A stretch of DNA of 64,000 nt, taken from an uncultured Alistipes sp. Its GTDB lineage: Bacteria; Bacteroidota; Bacteroidia; Bacteroidales; Rikenellaceae. The notes below the pieces were generated by a model, which was not told the origin of the DNA, made no database searches, and saw nothing but the letters and a program-made list of their open reading frames with translations. The translations under genes and the position numbers were made by a program. The stretch covers positions 1-64,000 of the forward strand of contig UQYM01000010.1 of the NCBI GenBank assembly GCA_900545315.1, in the 5' to 3' direction. Every line of letters starts with the position of its first letter. The first letter of the stretch is position 1. Below are positions 53,076-61,180 of the stretch, piece after piece.

Positions 53076-53978
53076 CTATAACTTTTGGTTATAATGGTTC
53101 AGACAAAACTGTTTAAGCAGGTCGGTCAAACGGCTGCGCTGTCCATGGGCCGTCACAAAACTGAATCGACGGATCAACTCCATATCACTCACCTCCACCA
53201 CACGCAACCGGTTCGAAGCCAATTCCTCCAACACCGCCTGCACCGAAAGGAAGGCAAACATATCAGAATGGAAAAGATAGTGTTTGATGCTCTCTGTACT
53301 GCCCAACTGCATCTCAATATGCAACTGCCGCAACGACAGCCTGTGCCGAGCCAATTCGCGGGAGAGCACCTCCAGGGTCCCCGATCCGTTTTCCCGAATC
53401 AGCAACGGCAATTTCGGCAGGTCGGCAGCAGAGATCTCCTCTTCTGGAAATGTACGGTTAGCGGTGGAGGTCACCAACACCAACTCATCATCCATAAAGG
53501 GCTCGTAATGCAGGGCCGGATTGGAGGCTGTGCCCTCGATCACCCCGAAATCCAACTTCCCATCGGCAATCTGACGCTCGATCTGTTCCGTATTGCCACT
53601 GCAGAGCGTCACCCGAATATCGGGATACTGTTTGCGAAATCGGGCCAACAACCCCGGCAAAACATACTGTGACAAGGTCGTACTGGCCCCGAGACGGATC
53701 TCGCCGGTCAGCGTCCCCTGCTCATCCAGAAAGGCATCCCGCAATTCGCCGTACAGGGCCAAAATACGATTAGCATAGCCAAGCAACCGCACTCCGTCAT
53801 CGGTCAACGAAATCCGGTTCCCGTGCCGCAAAAAGAGCGGACGCCCCAACAGCCGTTCCAACTCATTGATCTGCTTGGTAACAGCAGGCTGCGAAATCAA
53901 CAACTCGGCCGCAGCCTTCGTGAAGCTCAGCCGATCCGCCACCGTCTTGAACACTTTGAGTCGGAAGTCCGTCAACAT
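53076..53978 (-). CDS. LysR family transcriptional regulator (YeiE/CysB-like context)
   Basis: A 300-residue LysR regulator. Winged-helix domain at 1-65: FRLKVFKTVADRLSFTKAAAELLISQPAVTKQINELERLLGRPLFLRHGNRISLTDDG. The effector domain begins GEIRLGASTTLSQYVLPGLLARFRKQYPDIRV, typical of the CbbR/CysB-like group. Placed directly upstream of the YeiH-type exporter on the same strand, as yeiE and yeiH are in enterobacteria (divergent there), so control of that exporter in response to a sulfur compound is the likely job. The effector is not identifiable from sequence. Confidence 0.92.
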   Translation of the reverse strand: MLTDFRLKVFKTVADRLSFTKAAAELLISQPAVTKQINELERLLGRPLFLRHGNRISLTDDGVRLLGYANRILALYGELRDAFLDEQGTLTGEIRLGASTTLSQYVLPGLLARFRKQYPDIRVTLCSGNTEQIERQIADGKLDFGVIEGTASNPALHYEPFMDDELVLVTSTANRTFPEEEISAADLPKLPLLIRENGSGTLEVLSRELARHRLSLRQLHIEMQLGSTESIKHYLFHSDMFAFLSVQAVLEELASNRLRVVEVSDMELIRRFSFVTAHGQRSRLTDLLKQFCLNHYNQKL

Positions 53979-54066
53979 ATATCTTCTTGATTTATCTAAA
54001 TCAGAACCGTATCGGTTGTAATCCCCTCCTGACCTCTATTTGAGGGGTAGAAATATTGAGGGGACA

Positions 54067-54096
54067 GGGAAAACGGCAAGCGGGAAAACGGCAAGC
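54067..54096. repeat. Perfect 15-base tandem duplication
   Basis: GGGAAAACGGCAAGC occurs twice in a row in the gap between the LysR gene and miaB. Confidence 0.8.
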
Positions 54097-54234
54097 AGCC
54101 TTTCAGCCTTTTCTCGTCATGCCATTCCTTCATCTCGACACCACTCCCCTACTTCGCCACTTCGTTCACGACCTCACAACTTTGTCCGTTTCAAGGCCTG
54201 CAAGCGGAAAAACAGAATCGCCCCCCTTCAATAA

Positions 54235-55608
54235 TTAGGCGATCAGCTCTCCATGAAGCGTTGCCGAGGAGCAATCCGTAATGCGCACCCGAACGTAATC
54301 TCCGATCTGTACATCGCCCCGATCAAAGACCACTACCTTATTCTGCGAGGTGCGGCCAAAGAGTTGGGCATCGCTTCGTTTCGATTCGCCCTCTACCAAC
54401 ACCTCGAATTCATGCCCCACATCTTGACGATTGCTCTCCAACGACAGTTCGTTCTGCAGCGCAATGATCTCGTTCAACCGGGCCGTCTTCACCTCATCCG
54501 GCACATCATCCTTCATATGACGGGCCGCTTTGGTATTGGGGCGCTCCGAATACTTGAACATAAAGGCCGAAGCGTACCCCACCTCACGCATCAACGACAG
54601 AGTCAACTGATGATCCTCCTCTGTCTCGGTGCAAAAGCCAGCAATCAGGTCAGTCGAGATGGCACAATCGGGCAGAATACGCCGAATCGCCTCAATGCGT
54701 CCCAAGTACCACTCCCGGGTATATTTCCGGTTCATCAACTCCAACATCCGGCTACTGCCCGACTGCGCCGGCAGATGGATCGCCCGGCAAAGATTCGGGA
54801 AACAGGCCATCGTATGCAACACCTCGTCACTGAGGTCTTTGGGATGGGAGGTTGAGAAACGAACCCGCAACCGGGGATCAATCGACGCAACCGCCGCCAA
54901 CAGATCTGCAAACGTGGTGACCCCCGACTCATCTTCCCATCGATAGGAGTTGACATTCTGTCCCAGCAGCGTCACCTCCCGGTAACCGCCATCGAACAGT
55001 TCACGAGCCTCGTGCAAAATGGTCTTGGGATCACGGCTACGCTCGGCACCACGCGTATAGGGAACCACACAGTACGAACACATGTTGTTGCATCCCCGCA
55101 TGATCGAGACAAAAGCGCTAACCCCGTTTTTATCCAGACGGACCGGAGAGATCTCCGCATAGGTCTCCTCGCGCGAGAGCAGGACATTCACCGCTTTGGC
55201 TCCCCCCTCTGCCTCACGCAGCAATCGGGGCAGATCCCGGTAAGTGTCCGGACCGGCCACCACACTGACCAGATCCTCCTGCGTAATCAACTGCTCCCGC
55301 AACCGCTCCGCCATGCAACCGATCACCCCTACCAACAGGCCCCGGTTTTTCTTCTTATACTGGCGCAACTCGCGCAACCGGCCCCAGATCCGCTGTTCGG
55401 CATTATCCCGAATCGAGCAGGTATTGATCAAAATCACATCGGCCTCTGCCGGATCGGTCGTGTAGCGCATCCCCTCGCGCTGAAGAATCGACAACACCAC
55501 CTCACTGTCACCGGCATTCATCTGGCAACCGTAAGTCTCAATATAGAGTTTGCGGCCATCCCCCACAATCGGGCGCAGGCTGCTGAGATTTGCTTTGTTA
55601 AATTCCAT
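54235..55608 (-). CDS. miaB: tRNA-2-methylthio-N6-dimethylallyladenosine synthase MiaB
   Basis: A 457-residue radical-SAM methylthiotransferase that converts i6A37 to ms2i6A37 in tRNAs reading UNN codons. N-terminal cluster cysteines Cys28 (YGCQMN), Cys64 (NTCSIRD) and Cys98 (IGCMAE); radical-SAM CNNMCSYC at 173-180; EVTLLGQNVNSY and the C-terminal TRAM domain (EFEVLVEGESKR...RVRITDCSSATLHGELI). YGCQMN and GQNVNSY distinguish MiaB from RimO and MtaB. It starts 14 bases after the YitT stop on the same strand, so the two are cotranscribed. Confidence 0.96.
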   Translation of the reverse strand: MEFNKANLSSLRPIVGDGRKLYIETYGCQMNAGDSEVVLSILQREGMRYTTDPAEADVILINTCSIRDNAEQRIWGRLRELRQYKKKNRGLLVGVIGCMAERLREQLITQEDLVSVVAGPDTYRDLPRLLREAEGGAKAVNVLLSREETYAEISPVRLDKNGVSAFVSIMRGCNNMCSYCVVPYTRGAERSRDPKTILHEARELFDGGYREVTLLGQNVNSYRWEDESGVTTFADLLAAVASIDPRLRVRFSTSHPKDLSDEVLHTMACFPNLCRAIHLPAQSGSSRMLELMNRKYTREWYLGRIEAIRRILPDCAISTDLIAGFCTETEEDHQLTLSLMREVGYASAFMFKYSERPNTKAARHMKDDVPDEVKTARLNEIIALQNELSLESNRQDVGHEFEVLVEGESKRSDAQLFGRTSQNKVVVFDRGDVQIGDYVRVRITDCSSATLHGELIA

Positions 55609-55622
55609 TTGCGAATGTTTAA

Positions 55623-56540
55623 CTAATCAGGGAAAGGCTTGAATCCATCCCCATACGTGCGATAAGCATTGACCACCACCACAAACGATCCCGGATCAAT
55701 ATGCTTGATCATCCCCTCAATGGTCGCCACCTCACTGCGCGAAACCACCAAAAAGATCATCTCGCGAGGTTTACCCGTGTACATACCGGTCGTTTTGATA
55801 CTGGTCCCTCCTCGCTCCATCTCGCTGAGGATAAATTCACGGATCTCCTCCTTCCGATCGGAGATGATAAACAACAACTTATCATAGCTCGCACCATCGA
55901 CCACAAAGTCGATCATGCGCGTGGCGACAAAGATAGTGACTAAAGAATAAAGCGGCAAACGCCAATCTCCTAAAACAATAATACCGAAAATCACGACACA
56001 AGAGTCAACCATCAAAACGCCACGTGAAAAGGGAATACGGGCATATTTGACCAGCAACATCGAGACAATATCGGTACCTCCCGAGGTGGCACCCGACTTG
56101 AGGATCATACCCAATCCGCCCCCCAGGAAGACCCCACCGAAGACACACACCAAAAACAGATCATTCGACAGATCCATCTTGCCTCCGAACATCGTAGTAG
56201 GTTCATCCCCAAAGGCCCATCCCATAGCGTTCATAATAATCGGGATAATCATGGCCGAGACAAACGTTTTGCCACCGAAGCGCTTTCCAAAGACCTTCAA
56301 GGCGATCAACAACAACGGAATATCAAACATCAGACCGAAGGTACCGACCTGAATCGACGGGAAAAGTTCATGCAACACAATACCCAATCCATATACCCCT
56401 CCCGGGACAACCCGATAGGGATTCATGAAAAAGGCAAAGGCCGCAGCCACACATATCGAACCGATGATTAACCACAAGGCCGACCGAATTCGCCGGCGGG
56501 ACAGATAACGACGATATTTCTCTGCAAAAGCTAACTCCAT
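55623..56540 (-). CDS. YitT family membrane protein with DUF2179 domain
   Basis: A 305-residue inner-membrane protein. Five to six helices with YitT markers: FFMNPYRVVPGGVYGLGIVLHELF, GTFGLMFDIPLLLIALKVFGKRFG, GGVFLGGGLGMILKSGATSGGTDIVSMLL and DFVVDGASYDKLLFIISDRKEEI. The C-terminal DUF2179 domain (RGGTSIKTTGMYTGKPREMIFLVVSRSEVATIEGMIKHIDPGSFVVV) is a ferredoxin-like regulatory fold. Function of the family is unresolved; regulators of other transporters or small-molecule carriers have been suggested. Leads the operon with miaB. Confidence 0.93.
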   Translation of the reverse strand: MELAFAEKYRRYLSRRRIRSALWLIIGSICVAAAFAFFMNPYRVVPGGVYGLGIVLHELFPSIQVGTFGLMFDIPLLLIALKVFGKRFGGKTFVSAMIIPIIMNAMGWAFGDEPTTMFGGKMDLSNDLFLVCVFGGVFLGGGLGMILKSGATSGGTDIVSMLLVKYARIPFSRGVLMVDSCVVIFGIIVLGDWRLPLYSLVTIFVATRMIDFVVDGASYDKLLFIISDRKEEIREFILSEMERGGTSIKTTGMYTGKPREMIFLVVSRSEVATIEGMIKHIDPGSFVVVVNAYRTYGDGFKPFPD

Positions 56541-56938
56541 AAAGCAAATTTCTCTTATGCTTACAAAAATAGCAAATAAATTGAGCTACACAGGGGCCTT
56601 AATCAGGTTTTTCGCATTATTGTTGTGTCTCACGGGTGGTTTCAAGCCCGGTTCGAATTGCAAAGTGTAGGAACTTGTCGAAAGGTGTGAAAACTTGTTG
56701 AACAGTCTCTCCTGCGTGCGCTTCTTCCATTTTCTCTTTCTCTCTCCACGCTTCTGAATCATTCCACGTGAAGAGTCACCCATTTCAAGCGCATTCTTAT
56801 TGTTTCGTAGGTTTTAAAGACAGCACTCTGCGTCTGTCGCCGAAGGGCCCGGTGAATCAGTTTTTTGCATAGAGTACGGCGGGGATTTGGGGCAAAGTGT
56901 ACGAAGACTCACCACCCCACCCTAAAACTGCGTTTTCA
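56541..56938. other. Intergenic region before the plsY promoter
   Basis: About 400 bases with no supported gene or clear hairpin, between divergent yitT and plsY. Confidence 0.45.
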
Positions 56939-56970
56939 TTTGTCACAACACACTCCTTTTCTTATATTTG
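56939..56970 (+). promoter_or_regulatory. Bacteroidota promoter upstream of plsY
   Basis: TTTG (56939-56942), 20 bases, TATATTTG (56963-56970): a near-ideal -33/-7 pair. Transcription from about 56977 would give a leader of about 180 bases before plsY. Confidence 0.7.
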
Positions 56971-57068
56971 TATCAGCGAACAGCAAGAAAGATTCACATT
57001 ACAAACCAATTAGGGTTTACACGCGTGACCTTCGGTGCAAACAGACCACACCCCGGCAGGACCTCGAT

Positions 57069-57146
57069 ATGACTACTCTAACCGTCTATCCTGACTCCTC
57101 TGCCCCGGTCTGTTGGATCCACCCAGACAACCGTAAACCCGAATAA
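57069..57146 (+). other. Possible 25-residue leader ORF upstream of plsY
   Basis: An ATG at 57069 opens a 25-codon frame (MTTLTVYPDSSAPVCW, then IHPDNRKPE) that ends 12 bases before plsY, within its predicted leader. It has no similarity that I recognise and may be chance. Confidence 0.25.
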
Positions 57147-57158
57147 AACAACGAAACA

Positions 57159-57788
57159 ATGGCACTCAATATCCTGTTGATTATCGTCGCCTACCTGCTC
57201 GGATCAATTCCCAGTGCAGTATGGATCGGAAAACACTTCTACGGAATCGACGTGCGAGAACACGGCAGCCATAACGCCGGCGCCACAAATACCCTCCGTG
57301 TCCTCGGTAAAAAAGCTGCATTGGCCGTCTTCGCTATCGATATTCTCAAAGGTTTTGTGGCCGTCATGCTGGCCCATTTTTCCAGCTATGAAAACGGCAG
57401 CGATGCCCTGTTCAACTTCAAAATCGCTCTGGTGGCCGCCGCCGTTATCGGTCACATTTTCCCGATTTTCGCCGGATTCCGAGGCGGCAAAGGGGTCGCC
57501 ACATTGGCCGGTGCCGTCGCCGGAGTGTACCCTCCTGCCGTTGGCCTCTGTCTGATAGTCTTCATCATCGTTCTCATGCTGACCCACTATGTCTCGCTGA
57601 GCTCCATGACCGCAGGCGTCGCCTTTCCCATCTTTATCATCTTTGTATTCGGAGAGCGTTCTACCTCACTGGTAATCTTCAGTTGCGTCATCGCCATTCT
57701 GCTGCTGATCACACACCGCAAAAACATCGGGCGCCTGATTCACCATACCGAATCCAAAACCTATCTCGGCAAACGGAAAGCGGCCTGA
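57159..57788 (+). CDS. plsY: Acyl-phosphate:glycerol-3-phosphate acyltransferase PlsY
   Basis: A 209-residue inner-membrane enzyme that transfers an acyl chain from acyl-phosphate to glycerol-3-phosphate, the first step of phospholipid synthesis. AYLLGSIPSAVWIGK (motif 1), GSHNAGATNTLRVLGKKAA (phosphate-binding motif 2), FPIFAGFRGGKGVAT (motif 3, glycerol-phosphate site) and ITHRKNIGRL near the C-terminus are all present. Five to seven helices. Not clearly linked to its neighbours; a small open frame sits in its leader. Confidence 0.96.
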   Translation: MALNILLIIVAYLLGSIPSAVWIGKHFYGIDVREHGSHNAGATNTLRVLGKKAALAVFAIDILKGFVAVMLAHFSSYENGSDALFNFKIALVAAAVIGHIFPIFAGFRGGKGVATLAGAVAGVYPPAVGLCLIVFIIVLMLTHYVSLSSMTAGVAFPIFIIFVFGERSTSLVIFSCVIAILLLITHRKNIGRLIHHTESKTYLGKRKAA

Positions 57789-57823
57789 CGTCAATACCCT
57801 GATGCTTTTTGCAGATTTTCGTG

Positions 57824-57831
57824 TAACTTTG
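57824..57831 (+). promoter_or_regulatory. -7 box for the nitroreductase-recQ cluster
   Basis: TAACTTTG, a full TAnnTTTG match, 29 bases before the ATG at 57860. A TTTTTG lies upstream but only 12 bases away, shorter than usual. Confidence 0.5.
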
Positions 57832-57859
57832 TATAGAACGCCATTAAAAACAAAGAACC

Positions 57860-58483
57860 ATGAAAATCACTCTGACCTGTCTCTGCTCGCTGCTGTTGAC
57901 CTTCTGCGCCATGTCGCAAAACAAAGAGATAACGCTGCCCGCTCCTCAAAAAACCGGCGGTAAACCCCTGATGGAAACTCTCGCCGCACGAGCTACAAAC
58001 CGGGCCCTCGATCCTGAAAAAGCACTCTCCCAACAACAACTCTCCAACATGCTGTGGGCCGCGTGGGGCATCAACCGCCCTGATGGCCGCCGTACCGCCG
58101 CCTCCGCCATGAACTGCCAGGAGATCGACCTCTACCTGATCGGCAAACAGGGAGCCTACCTCTACGACGCTACGAAACATGCACTCGAACCCGTAGCCAC
58201 GGGCGATTTCCGCAGCCAGGTCAGCGCACAGGAGTTTGCCAAAAACGGAGACTGGATCGTTATCTTCGTTGCTGACCACAACAAAATGAAAAATGCCAGC
58301 GACGTTACAGCCGGTATCGATGCCGGTTTGATCGCCCAAAACATCTACCTGTACGGTGCTTCGGAGGGTCTCGGTGTTGTGGTGCATGCCTCGATCGATC
58401 GCAATGCCATCGCCAAAATCCTCAAGCTGAAACCCAACCAACACATCGTAATCGCCCAAACGGTCGGCATCCCTGCCAAGTAA
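57860..58483 (+). CDS. Exported nitroreductase-family protein (SagB-type)
   Basis: A 207-residue FMN-dependent nitroreductase-fold protein. Unusually it has an N-terminal signal peptide (MKITLTCLCSLLLTFCAMS), so it is probably periplasmic. The mature protein shows LMETLAARATNRALDPEKALSQQQLSNMLWAAWGINRPDGRRTAASAMNCQEIDLYLIG, matching the SagB/ThcOx-like group that begins R.S.R.....L...L...L..A.G..R....R..PSA, and later AGLIAQNIYLYGASEGLGVVVHASID. Substrate unknown. recQ follows 16 bases later. Confidence 0.85.
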   Translation: MKITLTCLCSLLLTFCAMSQNKEITLPAPQKTGGKPLMETLAARATNRALDPEKALSQQQLSNMLWAAWGINRPDGRRTAASAMNCQEIDLYLIGKQGAYLYDATKHALEPVATGDFRSQVSAQEFAKNGDWIVIFVADHNKMKNASDVTAGIDAGLIAQNIYLYGASEGLGVVVHASIDRNAIAKILKLKPNQHIVIAQTVGIPAK

Positions 58484-58499
58484 ACTTACCGCCACCCGT

Positions 58500-60428
58500 A
58501 TGTCCGAACCGGTTGTCGAGCGCTATCACGCCATCCTCAAACAGTATTGGGGATACGATTCGTTCCGTCCCCTGCAACTCGAAGCGATCAAATCGGTCGC
58601 TTCGGGAGAGGATACGCTTGTTCTGATGCCAACCGGTGGCGGAAAATCAATCATTTACCAGGTCCCCACACTGGCCTCAACCGGAATTTGTATCGTCATC
58701 ACGCCGCTCATCGCCCTGATGAAGGATCAGGTGGACCGACTAAAAAGCCGACGTATCCTGGCCGAAGCAATCCACACCGGCCGAAGCCATCGGGAAATTG
58801 ACCGGATCCTCGACAACTGCATCTACGGCGATGTCAAATTCCTCTACATCGCCCCGGAACGAATCGACAGCGAAATGTTCCGAACGCGTTGCGCCCGCAT
58901 GAATGTCTCCCTGATTGCCGTCGATGAGGCCCACTGCATTTCACAATGGGGGTATGACTTCCGCCCCTCCTACCTGCAAATCGCACGACTGCGGGAACTC
59001 TGCCCCGATACCCCCGTACTGGCCCTGACCGCTTCGGCTACTCCCAAGGTGGCCGAAGATATCATGTATCGGCTCCGATTCGCCAAACCCAACATCAAAC
59101 GGATGAGCTTTGCCCGTCAGAACCTCTCCTACGTGGTCCGACACACCGAAGACAAACGGGAGCACCTGCTGCGAATCATTAACAACGTACCCGGATCGGG
59201 TATCGTCTATGTCCGCACCCGCGAAAAGAGCGAAACAATCGCCAAACTGCTACAAGAGAACGGAATCTCCGCCGATTTTTACCACGGCGGTCTGGGATTT
59301 CTGAGTCGCAGCCTCAAACAGGAACAATGGATCAAAGGACAAAGCCGCGTGATGGTTGCCACCAATGCGTTCGGTATGGGAATCGACAAGGCCGATGTAC
59401 GTTTCGTCATCCATTACGACATTTGCGACTCGCTGGAGGCATACTACCAGGAGGCAGGTCGGGCCGGACGAGACGGCAAGTCCGCGTATGCAGTCCTGTT
59501 AGTATCGGGCGACGATCCATCTCGGGCCAGTCAACGCCTGCAGCTCGAATTTCCTCCCATTGATGCCATCCGAACCGTCTACGAAAAGCTCTTCAACTAC
59601 CTGCAAGTGGCCATCGGAGAGGGGAAACGCCGTTCCTTTTCGTTTAATATCCACGACTTTACCTCGCGGATGAAACTGTATCCCCCGGCCGCACTCATCG
59701 CACTCAAAATCTTACAACAAAACGGCTACCTGATCCTGACCGACGAAACCGACAATCCACCCCGCATTCGCTTTATCGTACAACGGGACGACCTCTACCG
59801 CATACGGGTCATCCGCCGGGAACTGGACCACATCATCACCGTCCTGCTTCGCCAATATGCCGGGCTGTTCAGCGACTTCGTTCCCATCGACGAACAGGAG
59901 GTCGCACACCTCTCCGGGTACCAGGTCGAACATGTCCGCGAGCTGTTCAAACAGCTCTGGCAACTGCATATCATCCGGTATATCCCGAGCAATCGCAGCC
60001 CGATGCTGATCCTGACCGAAGAGCGTCTGCCCGAAGAGGATGTCCGCATCGCTCCCGAAAGCTACAGACTCCGCCAAGAGATCACCCGAGAACATATCGA
60101 CGCCATCTTCCGGTACGCCAACAACCAAACCGAATGCCGCAGTCTGGTCATTCAACACTACTTCGGAGAACAGAGTTCCGTGCCTTGTGGACGTTGCGAC
60201 ATCTGCCTCGAGCACCGTAAGCACCAAAACGCTACCCAACTCTCCAACACCCAAAAACAGATTCGCACCCAATTGCTGGAACGACTCTCAAACAACCCGC
60301 TCACCGTCAAACAACTCGCCGATCGTATGTTCGTGCCGATCGACACCATTCTGAAGGAGATCACCGCCCTGATCCAAGAGCAGAAAATAATCGAGGATAA
60401 AGGTGGAAAACTGCAGATAAATCGGTAA
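58500..60428 (+). CDS. recQ: ATP-dependent DNA helicase RecQ
   Basis: A 642-residue superfamily 2 helicase for recombination and repair. FRPLQLEAIKSVASGEDTLVLMPTGGGKSIIYQ (motif 0 and Walker A at about 44-51), AVDEAHCISQWGYDFRPSY (motif II and the aromatic-rich loop), LALTASAT (III), VYVRTREK (IV), VMVATNAFGMGIDKADVRFVIHYD (V) and YYQEAGRAGRDG (VI). The zinc-binding region is kept in part: CRSLVIQHYFGE...CGRCDIC. A winged-helix region follows; a typical HRDC domain is not obvious, and the C-terminus instead has a second helical segment (LLERLSNNPLTVKQLADRM). It is followed 12 bases later by an exonuclease-domain gene. Confidence 0.95.
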   Translation: MSEPVVERYHAILKQYWGYDSFRPLQLEAIKSVASGEDTLVLMPTGGGKSIIYQVPTLASTGICIVITPLIALMKDQVDRLKSRRILAEAIHTGRSHREIDRILDNCIYGDVKFLYIAPERIDSEMFRTRCARMNVSLIAVDEAHCISQWGYDFRPSYLQIARLRELCPDTPVLALTASATPKVAEDIMYRLRFAKPNIKRMSFARQNLSYVVRHTEDKREHLLRIINNVPGSGIVYVRTREKSETIAKLLQENGISADFYHGGLGFLSRSLKQEQWIKGQSRVMVATNAFGMGIDKADVRFVIHYDICDSLEAYYQEAGRAGRDGKSAYAVLLVSGDDPSRASQRLQLEFPPIDAIRTVYEKLFNYLQVAIGEGKRRSFSFNIHDFTSRMKLYPPAALIALKILQQNGYLILTDETDNPPRIRFIVQRDDLYRIRVIRRELDHIITVLLRQYAGLFSDFVPIDEQEVAHLSGYQVEHVRELFKQLWQLHIIRYIPSNRSPMLILTEERLPEEDVRIAPESYRLRQEITREHIDAIFRYANNQTECRSLVIQHYFGEQSSVPCGRCDICLEHRKHQNATQLSNTQKQIRTQLLERLSNNPLTVKQLADRMFVPIDTILKEITALIQEQKIIEDKGGKLQINR

Positions 60429-60440
60429 CTTTGGCGCGCA

Positions 60441-61022
60441 ATGCCAAAATTTCAGGAGAGTATAACCAGCGAAGAGGTCAATGCACTTCCGATCGGTGCG
60501 TTCCACGGCGAAATCGTCGTGGTAGATACTCCCCAGGCTATTGTCGAGGCCGCTGCCTACCTCAGCGCACAACCCCTGATCGGATTCGATACCGAAACCC
60601 GCCCCTCGTTTTCCAAAGGCGTCTCCAACAAAATCTCCCTGCTGCAACTCTCGTCCGAAGAACGGGCCTTCCTGTTCCGACTCAACAAAGTAGCACTCGA
60701 ACGCCCGCTGCTGCGTCTGCTGGAGAGCTCCAAAACCATCAAAATCGGGGCAGCCATCCGGGACGACATACGAGGTCTGCAAAAGCTGCGCTGTTTCACC
60801 CCAAAAGGTTTTATTGACCTGCAAAGTCTGGTCGGTAAATACGGAATCAATGAATTGAGCCTCCGCAAGATGGCAGCCATCACCCTGCAAATCAAGATCT
60901 CAAAAGCCCAACGGCTCAGCAACTGGGAAGCCGCTACCCTAACCCCAGCCCAACAACTTTACGCCGCAACCGATGCCTGGGTAAGCCGAGAGATCTATGT
61001 CCGACTGACCCAACAGCAGTAA
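60441..61022 (+). CDS. Stand-alone DEDDy 3'-5' exonuclease domain protein
   Basis: A 193-residue protein formed almost only of an RNase D/WRN-type 3'-5' exonuclease domain. Exo I LIGFDTETRPSF (Asp50, Glu52), Exo II IKIGAAIRDDIRGL (Asp108 or Asp109) and Exo III LYAATDAWVSREIY (Tyr174, Asp178), so the DEDDy residues are complete. The gene starts 12 bases after recQ. RecQ plus a WRN-like exonuclease recalls the fusion found in eukaryotic WRN, suggesting a split helicase/nuclease pair; DNA versus RNA substrate is unknown. A TAACTTTG box also overlaps the recQ stop, so an extra promoter is possible. Confidence 0.92.
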   Translation: MPKFQESITSEEVNALPIGAFHGEIVVVDTPQAIVEAAAYLSAQPLIGFDTETRPSFSKGVSNKISLLQLSSEERAFLFRLNKVALERPLLRLLESSKTIKIGAAIRDDIRGLQKLRCFTPKGFIDLQSLVGKYGINELSLRKMAAITLQIKISKAQRLSNWEAATLTPAQQLYAATDAWVSREIYVRLTQQQ

Positions 61023-61180
61023 CCAAGCCTCAACCCGCAAAGAGGTTCCCATACGACGAACAGCCCTTTGCAACAGTAACAGCAACCTCTCACCAAGACG
61101 ACCAATACACCCTCCGATAACATTTTACCGAGAATAAATAATTGTCCCGATAGGAGCCTTGCCCCAAGAACCCAATCGCT

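Noticed and set aside
60426..60433. -7 box TAACTTTG directly before the exonuclease gene
   Set aside because: It overlaps the recQ stop and would give an almost leaderless transcript; the 12-base gap to recQ makes cotranscription more likely.
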